Below are positions 1 through 12,200 of a stretch of DNA of 64,000 bases, piece after piece. The notes beneath the pieces were generated by a model. It was not told the origin of the DNA, ran no database searches, and saw nothing but the letters and a program-made list of their open reading frames with translations. This stretch comes from Micromonospora olivasterospora. Its GTDB lineage: Bacteria; Actinomycetota; Actinomycetes; Mycobacteriales; Micromonosporaceae. The DNA lies in NCBI RefSeq assembly GCF_007830265.1, contig NZ_VLKE01000001.1, positions 3,782,001 to 3,846,000 on the forward strand, written 5' to 3'. How positions within the stretch are numbered: the first letter of the stretch is position 1; each line of letters starts with the position of its first letter. The translations under genes and the position numbers were made by a program.

Positions 1-242
1 TAGGCGACCAGGCAGTCCTTGCCGACGTGCCGCAGATGCCGGTCGGCGACCACATACGGCCGGGCGGGGATCGGTCGCAGCGCGGCGTGGTCGCGGACCG
101 CCCGCACGCCGATGATCTCGCCGTGGGTGCGATGCCTTACGGCCCGCCGCTGTGGCACCCAGGCCATGAACGTGGCGTCGAGTTCGGCCAGCGACGAGAA
201 CGCCCGCCCGGCCAGGACATGATCGCGGATGATGGTGACCTG
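1..242 (-). pseudogene. IS21-type transposase istA, C-terminal part (interrupted)
   Basis: Read on the minus strand this stretch continues the IstA-like protein whose N-terminal part lies at 1780-2554. The joined peptide runs through a VERQVT junction in frame once one copy of the 10-bp duplication is removed. Visible residues are VTIIRDHVLAGRAF and later RPIPARPYVVADRHLR, typical of the region after the DDE core in IS21 transposases. The gene was split by the IS4-type element at 243-1779 and is presumably inactive. The fragment runs off the left edge of the window, so its true 3-prime end and any istB partner cannot be seen. Confidence 0.8.
233..242. repeat. 10-bp target-site duplication, left copy
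   Basis: TGGTGACCTG at 233-242 is repeated exactly at 1780-1789, immediately outside the two inverted repeats of the IS4-type element. Removing the element and one copy restores the istA reading frame, which supports these exact boundaries. Confidence 0.9.
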
Positions 243-1779
243 CAACGCCGTTGCGTTTGGCGATCGGCGGATGAGTCAAGGGGGACTTTGAAGACGCGAA
301 CGGGACTTCTGATAGATCAACTTGTGTCGAGCAAGAAGATCATGCCTCAGGAGTCCCGTTGCAGGAGAAGTCTGTCATCACCCGGTCGATCGAGGTAGCC
401 GGGGGTGTGCACGCGCCCGGACATCTGGGCGAGTTGACCCAGATCATCGACTTCGACCTGGTCGACGCGGTGCTGGAAGAAACCGGGACACGCGAGAAGC
501 GGCTGCGGCTGCTGCCGTCTCGGGTCGTGGTGTACTTCGTCCTCGCACTCGCCCTGCTCGACCGCTGTTCCTACCGAGCGACGTGGGGGAAGCTGACCGC
601 GGCCCTGGCCGGCTTGTGCCTGACGCGGCCGAGTATCTCCTCACTGTCACGCGCTCGCCGCCGGGTCGGAGTAGCGCCGCTACGGCGCCTGTTCGAGACC
701 CTGGCCGGTGCCGTCGGTCTGCTCGGCCAGCCCGGCGTGTTCTACCGGGGCCTGCGTACCGTGGCCATCGACGGCACCCACCTGCACGTGCCCGACGAGG
801 AACGGGTCACCTGGCGCTACCCCAAACGCGTAGGAGACAAGCTGGAGTTCGGCTACCCGCTGCTACGGCTGCTCGTGGTGATCGAGTGTGGGACCCGCGC
901 CCTGCTCGCCGCGGCCTTCGGCCCCGAAACAGAAGGCGAACTGGCTTACGCGCGGCGGCTTCTGGGCGTCCTGGACCGCACGATGCTGCTGCTGGCCGAC
1001 GCCGGCTTCGACGCCGCGGAATTCCTGCGCGACGTCGGCGCCACCGGCGCGCAGTTCCTGGTCCGCTCATCCGCCCGCCGCTGCCCGACCATCCAGCGTC
1101 GCCTACCCGACGGCTCCTACCTGGCCCGCATCGGCTACGGCAGCCTACCCGCTCTCATCCTGGTGCGGGTCATCGAAGCGCAGGTCACCGTCACACTGGC
1201 CGACGGCAGCCTGCGGCGCGAGCAGTGGCGGCTGATCACCAGCCTGACAGACCACACCCGCTACCCCGCCCACGAACTCGTGGACCTCTACCACGAACGC
1301 TGGCAGGCCGAAACCACGTATTTCTCGATCAAAGCGACCATGCTCGACGGCCGCGTCCTGCGCTCCCGCAGCATCCCCGGGATCGAGCAGGAGGTGTACG
1401 CCCTGCTCACCGCCTACCAGGCCCTCATCCGCGCGGCAGCAGACGCCACCTGCACCCAGCCCGGCCTGGACATGGACCGGATCAGCTTCACCGTCCTCAT
1501 CGACGCCGCCGCCGACACGATCACCACCGCCAGCGGAATCCTTCCCGGCAGCTCAACCGACCTCCTCGGCACGATAGGCCACGCCGCGCTGGCCGACCTC
1601 CTACCCGCCTGGCGCCGCCCTCGAATCAAGGCCCGCTCCCGCAAGAACCCGACCAGCAAGTACAGCCCGAACGCCGGACAGCACCCCGCAACCACGCAGA
1701 CCTACACCTTCCACGCCGACATCACAATCTTCGAAAAGGGGCTTGCCTCCCGCTCACGGCGCTAAACGCAACGGTGTTG
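243..1779 (+). mobile_element. IS4-family insertion sequence, complete (1,537 bp)
   Basis: Both ends are visible. The left terminus begins caacgccgttgcgttt, and the inverted right terminus reads caacaccgttgcgttt; the match extends to about 18 of 20 bp. The element is flanked by the 10-bp direct repeat TGGTGACCTG at 233-242 and 1780-1789. It carries one transposase gene filling most of its length. The long target duplication and the Y-R-E-K signature in the transposase fit the IS4 family. It sits inside an IS21-type istA gene and interrupts it. The good match between the ends and the perfect target duplication suggest a fairly recent insertion. Confidence 0.92.
359..1765 (+). CDS. IS4-family transposase
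   Basis: This 468-aa DDE transposase mobilises the surrounding element. The catalytic set can be read directly: D138 in AIDGTH, D214 in LLLADAGFD, and E318 within the IS4 signature Y311-(2)-R314-(3)-E318-(6)-K325 (YHERWQAETTYFSIK). The N-terminal 100 residues resemble the IS4 transposase N-terminal domain that precedes the RNase-H-like core. I choose the TTG start at 359 because a CAGGAG ribosome site lies at 348-353 and no other in-frame start is near; the ATG at 342 is in another frame. The stop lies 14 bp inside the right end of the element. Nothing suggests truncation, so the element is probably still functional. Confidence 0.93.
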   Translation: MQEKSVITRSIEVAGGVHAPGHLGELTQIIDFDLVDAVLEETGTREKRLRLLPSRVVVYFVLALALLDRCSYRATWGKLTAALAGLCLTRPSISSLSRARRRVGVAPLRRLFETLAGAVGLLGQPGVFYRGLRTVAIDGTHLHVPDEERVTWRYPKRVGDKLEFGYPLLRLLVVIECGTRALLAAAFGPETEGELAYARRLLGVLDRTMLLLADAGFDAAEFLRDVGATGAQFLVRSSARRCPTIQRRLPDGSYLARIGYGSLPALILVRVIEAQVTVTLADGSLRREQWRLITSLTDHTRYPAHELVDLYHERWQAETTYFSIKATMLDGRVLRSRSIPGIEQEVYALLTAYQALIRAAADATCTQPGLDMDRISFTVLIDAAADTITTASGILPGSSTDLLGTIGHAALADLLPAWRRPRIKARSRKNPTSKYSPNAGQHPATTQTYTFHADITIFEKGLASRSRR

Positions 1780-2554
1780 TGGTGACCTGCCGTTCGACCC
1801 GCCCTTTGCCGGTCGGCCGATAGGCGGCCAGCACATCGATGTCGAAGTCGTAGTGCCCGGCGAACGCGACCGCTTCCGGGTGCAGCGGCACCGCCTGGCC
1901 CGGGGCGACATGCCGGCGGACCACGGTCTTGGTCCGGTCGTAGACGATCGCCCCGGGAACCCCGCCGAAGTGCGCGAACGCCCGCCGGTGACACTCCCAG
2001 AACGCGGCCAGGTCCCGGCTGGTGGTGAAACAGCAGAACGGGTCCCGCGAGTACGACAGCACCATGTGAAACGAGTACACCTTCGGGATCCCGACATGGG
2101 CCAGGATGCCGCCTTCGTCGCCCCAGTCCACCTGCGCCTGGGCGCCCGGAACGACCTCGAACCGGCGGTGCAGCCCGGCCAGCTGATCCGGACTGATCCC
2201 CAACTCCGCAGCGATCCGCGGCCGGGCCTGCTGCAGATACAGCTTCACCCGCTGATAGTTGCCGGTGAACCCGTACTGCTCGACAAGGCGTTCATGGATC
2301 ACCGTGCCCTTGAGCAGCAACTCCGCCCGCAGCCACGCATCGACCACGTGCGCGAACACGTCGATCAACTGCCCCCGAGCCGGCCGCGCCCGAACCGGCG
2401 GCACCACCTCGCCGCTACCAGCAGCCAGGTACTTCTTCACCGTCCGCCAGTTCAGGCCCGTCTCACGAGCGATCTCCGAGACACTCGCACCAGCCTCGTG
2501 CAACGCCCGGAACCGGCGCACATCCAGCCACCGCTGCTCATCCATCGCTCCCAT
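1780..2554 (-). pseudogene. IS21-type transposase istA, N-terminal part (interrupted)
   Basis: This fragment of about 255 residues carries the IstA hallmarks: an N-terminal helix-turn-helix (SVSEIARETGLNWRTVKKYLA) followed by the first part of the DDE core, QVDWGDEGGI and, further on, VYDRTKTVV. The frame reads out into the IS4-type element after VERQVT, so the protein lacks the last catalytic region, which lies at 1-242. The start is uncertain: ATG codons at 2554 and 2545 and a GTG at 2569 are all in frame, and none has a clear ribosome site. IS21 elements need istB as well; it would lie beyond the left edge. Confidence 0.85.
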
Positions 2555-2648
2555 CGCCAGCCGCCCCACGTCTGCCCGATCACGACCCGAGCAGCCTCAC
2601 CCTCAGTCACCCGCTGACGACGGACAAACAGTGCGCACCTCTGCAAGA

Positions 2649-3038
2649 TCAGCTGTACTTAGCTCTGCACTCCAGGCCGTACCCCGACACTGGGGCGTGC
2701 CGCGCATCCGCCGCGTGCTGGTGCGCCCGGATCGAGGAGGTGTCCACTCCGACCGTCCACTCGTCGCCTTCCTCGGCGTCGCAGTCGATCCGCAACGCCG
2801 CGCAGATCCGCGACCAGGTCCCATCCATCGCCCACCTGCGTTTGCGCTGGTAGACCGTCTTCCACGGACCGAACCGCTCCGGCAGGTCACGCCACGGAAT
2901 CCCGGTACGTTCCCGGTACAAGATCCCCGAGACCGTCGTCCGATGGTCACGCCATCGGCCCCCACGCGGCGGATCCGCTGGCAGCAACGGCGCCAGAAGC
3001 GCCCACTCGTCATCGGTCAACTCATGCCGTCGAGACAC
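2649..3038 (-). pseudogene. IS5-family transposase, N-terminal fragment
   Basis: The 129-aa product begins with LTDDEWALLAPLLP, then RTTVSGILYRERTGIPWRDLPERFGPWKTVY, then VGVDTSSIRAHQHA. This is the classic N-terminal half of IS5-group transposases; the D in VGVDTSS is the first catalytic Asp. The homology ends near 2650, just upstream of the IS21-type istA, so the second half was lost or displaced, most simply by the IS21 insertion. The GTG at 3038 is the likely start. The DNA just upstream (3040-3090) probably includes the terminal repeat of this IS5 element, but only one end is visible. Confidence 0.8.
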
Positions 3039-3291
3039 GCCAATCTATCTACCAAAACCCGCCCCGAAGATCCACGAGACATGCCCTAGCGGTGCATCCG
3101 TCGCCCACCAGTGTCGCTTGGGTTGTCGAGTTCCGGCTGGTTGAGGATCTGGTTTAGTACTGCAACGGCGGGTCGTGGCTTCGAGTTGTGATCGCTCGTT
3201 AACTGGTTGTGGTGGATGCGCATGCCCGTACGAAGCCATCCACCGACCCACCATCGAGCGGAGTCAACAACGGCGTCGCTACCTCGTCGAT
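3039..3291. other. Gap between IS5 remnant and end of the giant gene
   Basis: The first 50 bases probably belong to the end of the IS5 element. The remainder carries no convincing gene. No immunity-type gene or strong terminator hairpin is visible immediately after the stop codon of the giant gene. Confidence 0.4.
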
Positions 3292-6200
3292 CTACGACAT
3301 GGACGAGTCCGGGTTGTCGTCCGCATCTTCCATTGGCGAGTCCGGGTCGTCATTCACATCTTCCATTGGCAAGTCCGGGTTGTCGTCCGCATCTTCCATT
3401 GGCGAGTCCGAGTCATTTTGGGCGGTCAATGCCGCAGGTTCGGGGTTGTTTCCAGCGGCAACCCGCCCACCCGGCACGGCAGGCAACCCCGCCAGCCCTG
3501 CGGCACCATCTGGCAGGGGCCACAACCGCACTGTCTCGTCCTGGCTTGCGGAGGCCAGCATCCGCCGGCCCGGCCCCGCCTGCCAGGATGTCACCCCCCA
3601 CACCGGGCCGGTGTGGCCTTCCAACGTCTGGAGCAGGCGGCCGTCGGCCGTATCCCAGATCCGCACCGTCCGATCCGCGCTGGCGGAGGCCAGCAGCCGC
3701 CGGCCCGATTCCTCCTGCCACGACGTCACCGCCAACACCGGGCCGGCGTGGCCTTCCAACGTCCGGAGCAGGCGACGGTCGGCCGCATCCCAGATCCGCA
3801 CCGTCCGATCCCTGCTGGTGGAGGCCCGCATCCGCCGGCCCGACGCCTCCTGCCACGATGTCACCGCCCACACCGGGCCGGTGTGGTCCAACGTTTGGAT
3901 CAGGCGGCCGTCGGCCGCATCCCAGATCCGCACCGTCCGATCCGTGCTGGTGGAGGCCAGCATCCGCCGGCCCGACACCGCCGGCCACAACGTCACCGCC
4001 CACACCGGGCCGGTGTGGCCTTCCAACGTCTGGAGCAGGCGGCCGTCGGCCGCATCCCAGATCCGCACCGTCTGATCCATGCCGGCGGAGGCCAGCATCC
4101 GCCGGCCCGGCCCCGCCGGCCACGACGTCACCGCCCGCACCGCGCCGGTGTGGCCTGCCAATGTCCGGAGCAGGCGGCCGTCGGCCGCATCCCAGATCCG
4201 CACCGTCCCGTCCCCGGCGGCGGAGGCCAGCAGCCGCTGGCCCGACGCCTCCTGCCACGACGTCGACGCGTACACCGGGCCGGTGTGGCCGGTCAGCAGC
4301 TGCGGGGACACCACCGGTGGCGGCGTGGCAGCACCGGCGGGAGCCTGTCCGGCGTGCGCGTCCGATTCCGCGGCCGCTGCCTCACCCTGGCCAATCCGGC
4401 CGCTCAACTCCCCGACACTGGTCGCGGGCACAGGTGCGGGGTCGTTTCCAGCGGCAGCCCGCCCACCCGGCGCGGCAGGCAATCCCGCCAGCTCTGCAGC
4501 ACGATCCGGCAGGGGCCACAACCGCACCGTCTGATCCCCGCCGGCGGAGGCCAGCATCCGCCGGCCCGGCCCCGCCGGCCACGACGTCACCGTCAACACC
4601 ATGTCGGTGTGGTCTTCCAACGTCTGGAGCAGGCGGCCGTCGGCCGCATCCCAGATCCGCACCGTCTCGTCGTCGCTGGCGGAGGCCAGCAGCCGTCGGC
4701 CCGACGCCTCCTGCCACGACGTCACCGCCGACACTTCGTCGGTGTGGCCTTCCAACGTCCGGATCAGGCGGCCGTCGGCCGCATCCCAGACCCGCACCGT
4801 CCGATCCTCGCCGGCGGAGGCCAGCAGCCGCCGGCCCGACGCCTCCTGCCACGATGTCACCGCGTACACCGTGCCGGCGTGGCCTTCCAACGTCCGGATC
4901 AGGCGGCCGTCGGCCGCATCCCAGATCCGCACCGTCTCGTCCGCGCTGGGGGAGGCCAGCAGCCGCCGGCCCGACGCCTCCTGCCACGATGTCACCGCGT
5001 ACACCGTGCCGGCGTGGCCTTCCAACGTCCGGAGCAGGCGGCCGTCGGCCGCATCCCAGATCCGCACCGTCTCGTCCCCGCTGGCGGAGGCCAGCATCCG
5101 CCGGCCCGGCCCCGCCGGCCACGACGTCACCGCCGACACCGTGCCGGTGTGGCCTTCCAACGTCTGGAGCAGGCGGCCGTCGGCCGCATCCCAGATCCGC
5201 ACCGTCTCGTCCGCGCTGGCGGAGGCCAGCAGCCGCCGGCCCGGCCCCGCCGGCCACGACGTCATCGCCAACACTGTGCCGGTGTGGCCTTCCAACGTCT
5301 GGAGCAGGCGGCCGTCGGCCGCATCCCAGATCCGCACCGTCCGATCCCCGCCGGTGGAGGCCAGCAGCCGCCGGCCCGACGCCTCCTGCCACGACGTCAC
5401 CGCCCACACCATGCCGGTGTGGCCGGTCAGCAGCTGCGGGGACACCACCGGTGGCGGCGTGGCAGCACCGGCGGGAGCCTGTCCGGCGTGCGCGTCCGGC
5501 TCCGCGGCCGCTGCCTCACCCTGGCCAATCCGGCCGCTCAACTCCCCGACACTGGTCGCGGGCACAGGTGCGGGGTCGTTTCCAGCGGCAGCCCGCCCAC
5601 CCGGCGCGGCAGGCAACCCCGCCAGCTCTGCAGCACCATCTGGCAGGGGCCACAACCGCACCGTCTGATCCCCGCCAGCGGAGGCCAGCATCCGCCGGCC
5701 CGGCCCCGCCGGCCACGACGTCACCGTCAACACCATGTCGGTGTGGTCTTCCAACGTCTGGAGCAGGCGGCCGTCGGCCGCATCCCAGATCCGCACCGTC
5801 TCGTCGTCGCTGGTGGAGGCCAGCAGCCGCCGGCCCGACGCCTCCTGCCACGATGTCACCGCCGACACCGCGTCGGTGTGGCCTTCCAACGTCTGGAGCA
5901 GGCGGCCGTCGGCCGCATCCCAGATCCGCACCGTCTCGTCCCAGCTGGCGGAGGCCAGCAGCCGCCGGCCCGATTCCTCCTGCCACGACGTCACCGCCGA
6001 CACCTCGTCGGTGTGGCCTTCCAACGTCCGGATCAGGCGACGGTCGGCCGCATCCCAGATCCGCACCGTCTCGTCCCCGCTGGCGGAGGCCAGCAGCCGC
6101 CGGCCCGACGCCTCCTGCCACGATGTCACCGCGTACACCGTGCCGGCGTGGCCTTCCAACGTCCGGAGCAGGCGGCCGTCGGCCGCATCCCAGATCCGCA

Positions 6201-9200
6201 CCGTCTCGTCCCCGCTGGCGGAGGCCAGCATCCGCCGGCCCGACTCGTCCTGCCACGACGTCACCGCCGACACCGTGCCGGTGTGGCCTTCCAACGTCTG
6301 GAGCAGGCGGCCGTCGGCCGTATCCCAGATCCGCACCGTCTCGTCCGCGCTGGCGGAGGCCAGCATCCGCCGGCCCGACTCGTCCTGCCACGACGTCACC
6401 GCCAACACTGTGCCGGTGTGGCCTTCCAACGTCTGGAGCAGGCGGCCGTCGGCCGCATCCCAGATCCGCACCGTCCGATCCCCGCCGGTGGAGGCCAGCA
6501 TCCGCCGGCCCGGCCCCGCCGGCCACGACGTCACCGCCCACACCATGCCGGTGTGGCCGGTCAGCAGCTGCGGGGACACCACCGCCGGCGGCGGTGTGGC
6601 AGCACCGGCGGGAGCCTGCCCGACGTGCGCGTCCGGCTCCGCGGCCGCTGCCTCACCCTGGCCAATCCGGCCACTCAACTCCCCGACACTGGTCGCGGGC
6701 ACAGGTCCGGGGTCGTTTCCAGCGGCAACCCGCCCACCCGGCACGGCAGGCAACCCCGCCAGCCCCGCAGCAGCGCCCGGCAGGGGCCACAACCGCACCG
6801 TCCGATCCCCGCTGGCGGAGGCCAGCATCCGCCGGCCCGGCCCCGCCGGCCACGACGTCACCGCGAACACCGAGCGGGTGTGGCCTTCCAATGTCTGGAG
6901 CAGGCGGCCGTCGGCCGCATCCCAGATCCGCACCGTCTCGTCCGCGCTGGTGGAGGCCAGCAGCCGCCGGCCCGATTCCGCCGGCCACGACGTCACCGCC
7001 CACACCGCGCCGGTGTGGCCTCTTAATGTCTGGAGCAGGCGGCCGTCGGCCGCATCCCAGATTCGCACCGTCTGATCCCCGCCGGCGGAGGCCAGCAGCC
7101 GCCGGCCCGATTCCGCCGGCCACGACGTCACCGCCCACACCGTGCCGGCGTGGCCTTCCAACGTCCGGACCAGGCGACCGTCGGCCGCATCCCAAATCCG
7201 CACCGTCCCGTCGAAGCTGGCGGAGGCCAGCAGCCGCCGGCCCGACTCCTCCTGCCACGACGTCACCGCCGACACCGCGTTGGTGTGGCCTTCCAACGTC
7301 CGGATCAGGCGGCCGTCGGCCGCATCCCAGATCCGCACCGTCTCGTCCCCGCTGGCGGAGGCCAGCAGCCGCCGGCCCGACGCCTCCTGCCACGACGTCA
7401 CCGCCCACACCGGGTCGGTGTGGCCTGCCAATGTCCGGATCAGGTGGCCGTCGGCCGCATCCCAGATCCGCACCGTCTCGTCCCCGCTGGCGGAGGCCAG
7501 CAGCCGCCGGCCCGACGCCTCCTGCCACGACGTCACCGCCTGCACCGTGCCGGTGTGGCCTTCCAACGTCTGGAGCAGGCGGCCGTCGGCCGCATCCCAG
7601 ATCCGCACCGTCTCGTCCATGCTGGCGGAGGCCAGCAGCCGCCGGCCCGACTCCTCCTGCCACGACGTCACCGCCCGCACCTGCTCGGTGTGGCCGGTCA
7701 GCAGCCGCGGGGACACCACCGGCGGCGGCGTGGCAGCACCGGCGGGAGCCTGCCCGACGTGCGCGTCCGGCTCCGCGGCCGCTGCCTCACCCTGGCCAAT
7801 CCGGCCACTCAACGCCCCGACACTGGTCCCGGACACAGGCCCGGGGTGATTTCCAGCGGCAGCCCGCCCACCCGGCACGGCAGGCAACCCCGCCAGCCCC
7901 GCAGCAGCGCCCGGCGGGGGCCACAACCGCACCGTCCGATCCTCGCTGGCGGAGACCAGCATCCGCCGGCCCGGCCCCGCCGGCCACGACGTCACCGCCA
8001 CCACCGGGCCGGTGTGGCCGTCCAACGTCTGGAGCAGGCGGCCGTCGGCCGCATCCCAGATCCGCACCGTCCGATCCCCGCCGGCAGAGGCCAGCAGCCA
8101 CCGGCCCGACGCCTCCTGCCACGACGTCACCGCCCACACTTCGTCGGTGTGGCCTTCCAACGTCTGGAGCAGGCGGCCGTCGGCCGCATCCCAGATCCGC
8201 ACCGTCGAGTCGTCGCTGGCGGAGGCCAGCAGCTGCCGGCCCGACTCGTCCTGCCACGACGTCACCGCCGCCACCGGGCCGGTGTGGCCTTCCAACGTCT
8301 GGAGCAGGCGGCCGTCGGCCGCATCCCAGATCCGCACCGTCTCGTCCCAGCTGGCGGAGGCCAGCAGCCGCTGGCCCGATTCCTCCTGCCACGACGTCAC
8401 CGCCGACACCGCGTCGGTGTGGCCTTCCAACGTCTGGAGCAGGCGGCCGTCGGCCGCATCCCAGATCCGCACCGTCTCGTCCCAGCTGGCGGAGGCCAGC
8501 AGCCGCCGGCCCGATTCCTCCTGCCACGACGTCACCGCCGACACCTCACCGGTGTGGCCTTCCAACGTCCCGAGCAGGCGACCGTCGGCCGCATCCCAGA
8601 TCCGCACCGTCTCGTCCATGCTGGCGGAGGCCAGCAGCCGCTGGCCCGATTCCTCCTGCCACGACGTCACCGCCCACACCGGGTCGGTGTGGCCTGCCAA
8701 TGTCCGGATCAGGTGGCCGTCGGCCGCATCCCAGATCCGCACCGTCTCGTCCCCGCTGGCGGAGGCCAGCATCCGCCGGCCCGACGCCTCCTGCCACGAC
8801 GTCACCGCGAACACCGTGCCGGCGTGGCCGGTCAGCAACTGCGGGGACACCACCGGTGGCGGTGTGGCAGCACCGGCGGGAGCCTGCCCAACGTGCGCGT
8901 CCGATTCCGCAGCCGCTGCCTCAACCCGGCCAATCCGGCCGCTCAATTCCAGGTATTCGCGCAGGGTGGTGGGGCCACCATCGCGGGGCCGCCACTCCCC
9001 GACACTGGTCGCGGACACAGGTGCGGGGTTGTTTCCAGCGGCAACCCGCCCACCCGGCACGGCAGGCAACCCCGCCAGCCCCGCAACACCATCCGGCAGG
9101 GGCCACAACCGCACCGTCCGATCCTCGCTGGCGGAGGCCAGCATCCGCCGGCCCGGCCCCTCCTGCCACGACATCACCGCCCACACCCAGTCGGTGTGGC

Positions 9201-12200
9201 CTTCCAACGTCTGGAGCAGGCGGCCGTCGGCCGCATCCCAGATCCGCACCGTCTCGTCCCAGCTGGCGGAGGCCAGCAGCCGCCGGCCCGATTCCTCCTG
9301 CCACGACGTCACCGCCGACACCGAGCGGGTGTGGCCTGCCAACGTCCGGACCAGGCGGCCGTCGGCCGCATCCCAGATCCGCACCGTCTCGTCCCAGCTG
9401 GCGGAGGCCAGCAGCCGCCGGCCCGACTCCTCCTGCCACGACGTCACCGCCGACACCACGTCGGTGTGGCCTGCCAACGTCCGGACCAGGCGACCGTCGG
9501 CCGCATCCCAGATCCGCACCGTCTCGTCCCAGCTGGCGGAGGCCAGCAGCCGCCGGCCCGACTCCTCCTGCCACGACGTCACCGCCGACACCTCGCCGGT
9601 GTGGCCTGCCAACGTCCGGACCAGGCGGCCGTCGGCCGCATCCCAGATCCGCACCGTCTCGTCCAAGCTGGCGGAGGCCAGCAGCCGCCGGCCCGATTCC
9701 TCCTGCCACGACGTCACCGCCGACACCTCGCCGGTGTGGCCTGCCAACGTCCGGACCAGGCGGCCGTCGGCCGCATCCCAGATCCGCACCGTCTCGTCCA
9801 AGCTGGCGGAGGCCAGCAGCCGCCGGCCCGATTCCTCCTGCCACGACGTCACCGCCCGCACCGCGCCGGTGTGGCCGTCCAACGTCCGGACCAGGCGACC
9901 GTCGGCCGCATCCCAGATCCGTACCGTTCGGTCGTCGCTGGCGGAGGCCACCATCCGCTGGCCCGACGTCTCCTGCCACGACGTCACCGCCCGCACCTCC
10001 TCGGTGTGGCCGGTCAGCAGCCGCGAGGACACCACCAACGCCGACGGCGGTGTGGCAGCACCGGCGGGAGCCTGCCCGACGTGCGCGTCCAACTCCGCGG
10101 CCGCTGCCTCAATCCGGCCAATCCGGCCGCTCAACGCAGCGATGTCGGACACCGATCGGACGTACTCGCTCAGGTCACGCGACCCCCGCGCGAGCCTGAG
10201 GTCCCGCAGCCCGTCGAGGTACCGGTCGGACAGCCGATCCAGGACCGACCGCGCCTGGCCGACGTCCTGGCCGCGTTCGGCCGCCTCCACCAACGGCCTC
10301 TCAGCGGCTTGAAGTCTGTCAATACGCGCCGCATGGCCACCGACCAGAGCCTCCCACCGCTGGATGAGATGATCGGTGATGGTGGCCGCGCCACCGAGAG
10401 CAGCGGCATGCACCGTATCGACGAACAACGGATAGAACGTACCCATTTCCTCATCGGCCGGACCGCGCCGACCACCCGAACCGGGTGACACGAACTCGAC
10501 CAACATCAACGGCGCGTTTCCGTCGCGTCCCACCACCGGGTGTCCGTACCACCTGCGGTCGCCTCCTTGCTCGACGACCTGGACCCGCACCTGGAAAAGC
10601 TCCGCCAACTCGTTGAGGAACCCACCCGAATACACTTCGGCACCGCGCGCAGACCGCAGATCCCGGATCACCACATGATCGGAACCCAGCCGCCCCTCCA
10701 TCCGGTCCAGCAGCGCCTGCGCCCGTGTCTCCACGTTGTCGAACCCGTGATACTGGCCCGGCCGCACACCATTGAGCGTCTGCGCCAACGAGTCCAGCAA
10801 ACACAGCAGCCCGTCGCCCCGGCGATCCCCCCGGTGCATCCACTCCGGCAACCCACCCGCCGACGGCTGCCCCCCACCCGGAGCCACACCGTCCGGCCCG
10901 GCCACCCACTCGTACACCACCGGAGCATCGCCGGCGTGTGGTGACGGTGCCGGTTGCGGTGGTGGCACGGTTACGCTGGCCTGCCCCGGCAACACCGCCG
11001 CCCGAGCCGGCAGCAACCGGATCTGTTCCTCCAACAACTCCCGCGCCAACCCGAACGCGCTCACCGCGGAGAGCAACTCCGCGCTCCGCTGCTCGGACAC
11101 CCCCGGCACCCGCCCCACCACGTCCACCCGCCGCGGCACCAGCGGCACGTCCAGGGCAGCCCGGAGCCTGGAAACCCACGCTCGCGGGTCTGCCGGACCG
11201 TCCGCCGACCACAACAACGCCACGTCCCCGCCATGATCAGCCAGGAACCGGGTGAACTCCGCCCCACTGCCAGACCGCACGCGGGACAGGTCAGCCTGCC
11301 GCCGCCCAGCGTATCCTCGAACCACGACCGGTCCGTCCGATCCCGTAAAGAGGACCCAGGCGCCCAGATACACCGCCCGCAACACGTCCCGGACGGCGTC
11401 CGGGACCGTCGCGCCCCCTGCGGCCAAGACGATCCCCGGTGGCACCGCCGCGGCCCACACCCGCCCAATCTGGTCCGCTACCAGGCCTTCCACCTCACCG
11501 GTCAGCCCAGCCCTCGCGAACGCCGTCACCAACTGCTGACTGTCGCCGTGCCCCGCCCATTCCTCCAGCCGCAGATCGAGCCGATCCGTTACCGCAGCCC
11601 CACCCACCCACTCGCGTGTATGCCGGACCAACTCCGCACCCAACGCGACCAGCTGCTCCACCCGCTCACCCATCCGGCGGTGCGCCCGCACCCCTACCGT
11701 GCCGGCGGCGTCCGGGGTCGACAGGTCGACCGCCAGCGGATCGGTCACGGTCACATCGGGAAGCATCGCCGTCAGTTCCGGAACCCGAGCCCGCCACTGC
11801 TCAGCCGCCCCGCCCGGTTGCAGCGCCGCCGCGATCGGGGGCAACTCGGACCGCACCCGGGTCCAACTCTGCGCCTCGACGAGGTTCGACGCCTCCCGAG
11901 TGCCTACCACCGGCTGGCCGGCGGCCATCTCACCCATCCGCACCGGCCACAGGTCACCCTCCGCCACATGCGCCAACACCACCGGCGATGCCCGCCCACC
12001 GAACCCGTGCACCACCACATACACCGGCTCCCGCAACCCCGACTCCACCGGCGGCAACGCACTGTTCAGGAACGTGTCGAACAATGTGTCCACGACCGCC
12101 GTGGGATGCACCGGATGCGGTTGCGGCACACCCACCACCAACACCCGCGCGCCATCCGGCACCCACCCCACCGGCCCCACGTCCGGCGTCGCCCCCGCCA

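Noticed and set aside
2259..3089. A 276-codon plus-strand frame across the IS21/IS5 junction
   Set aside because: It crosses two unrelated transposase genes on the other strand and encodes no recognisable protein.
3207..10199. A 2,330-codon open frame on the plus strand, and similar ones at 3175-7026, 11439-16334 and 19854-24530
   Set aside because: They are antisense to the WD40 region. Phased GC-rich 135-bp repeats keep all frames free of stops. The products are Pro/Arg/Ser repeats with no domain, while the minus strand encodes clean WD40 blades.
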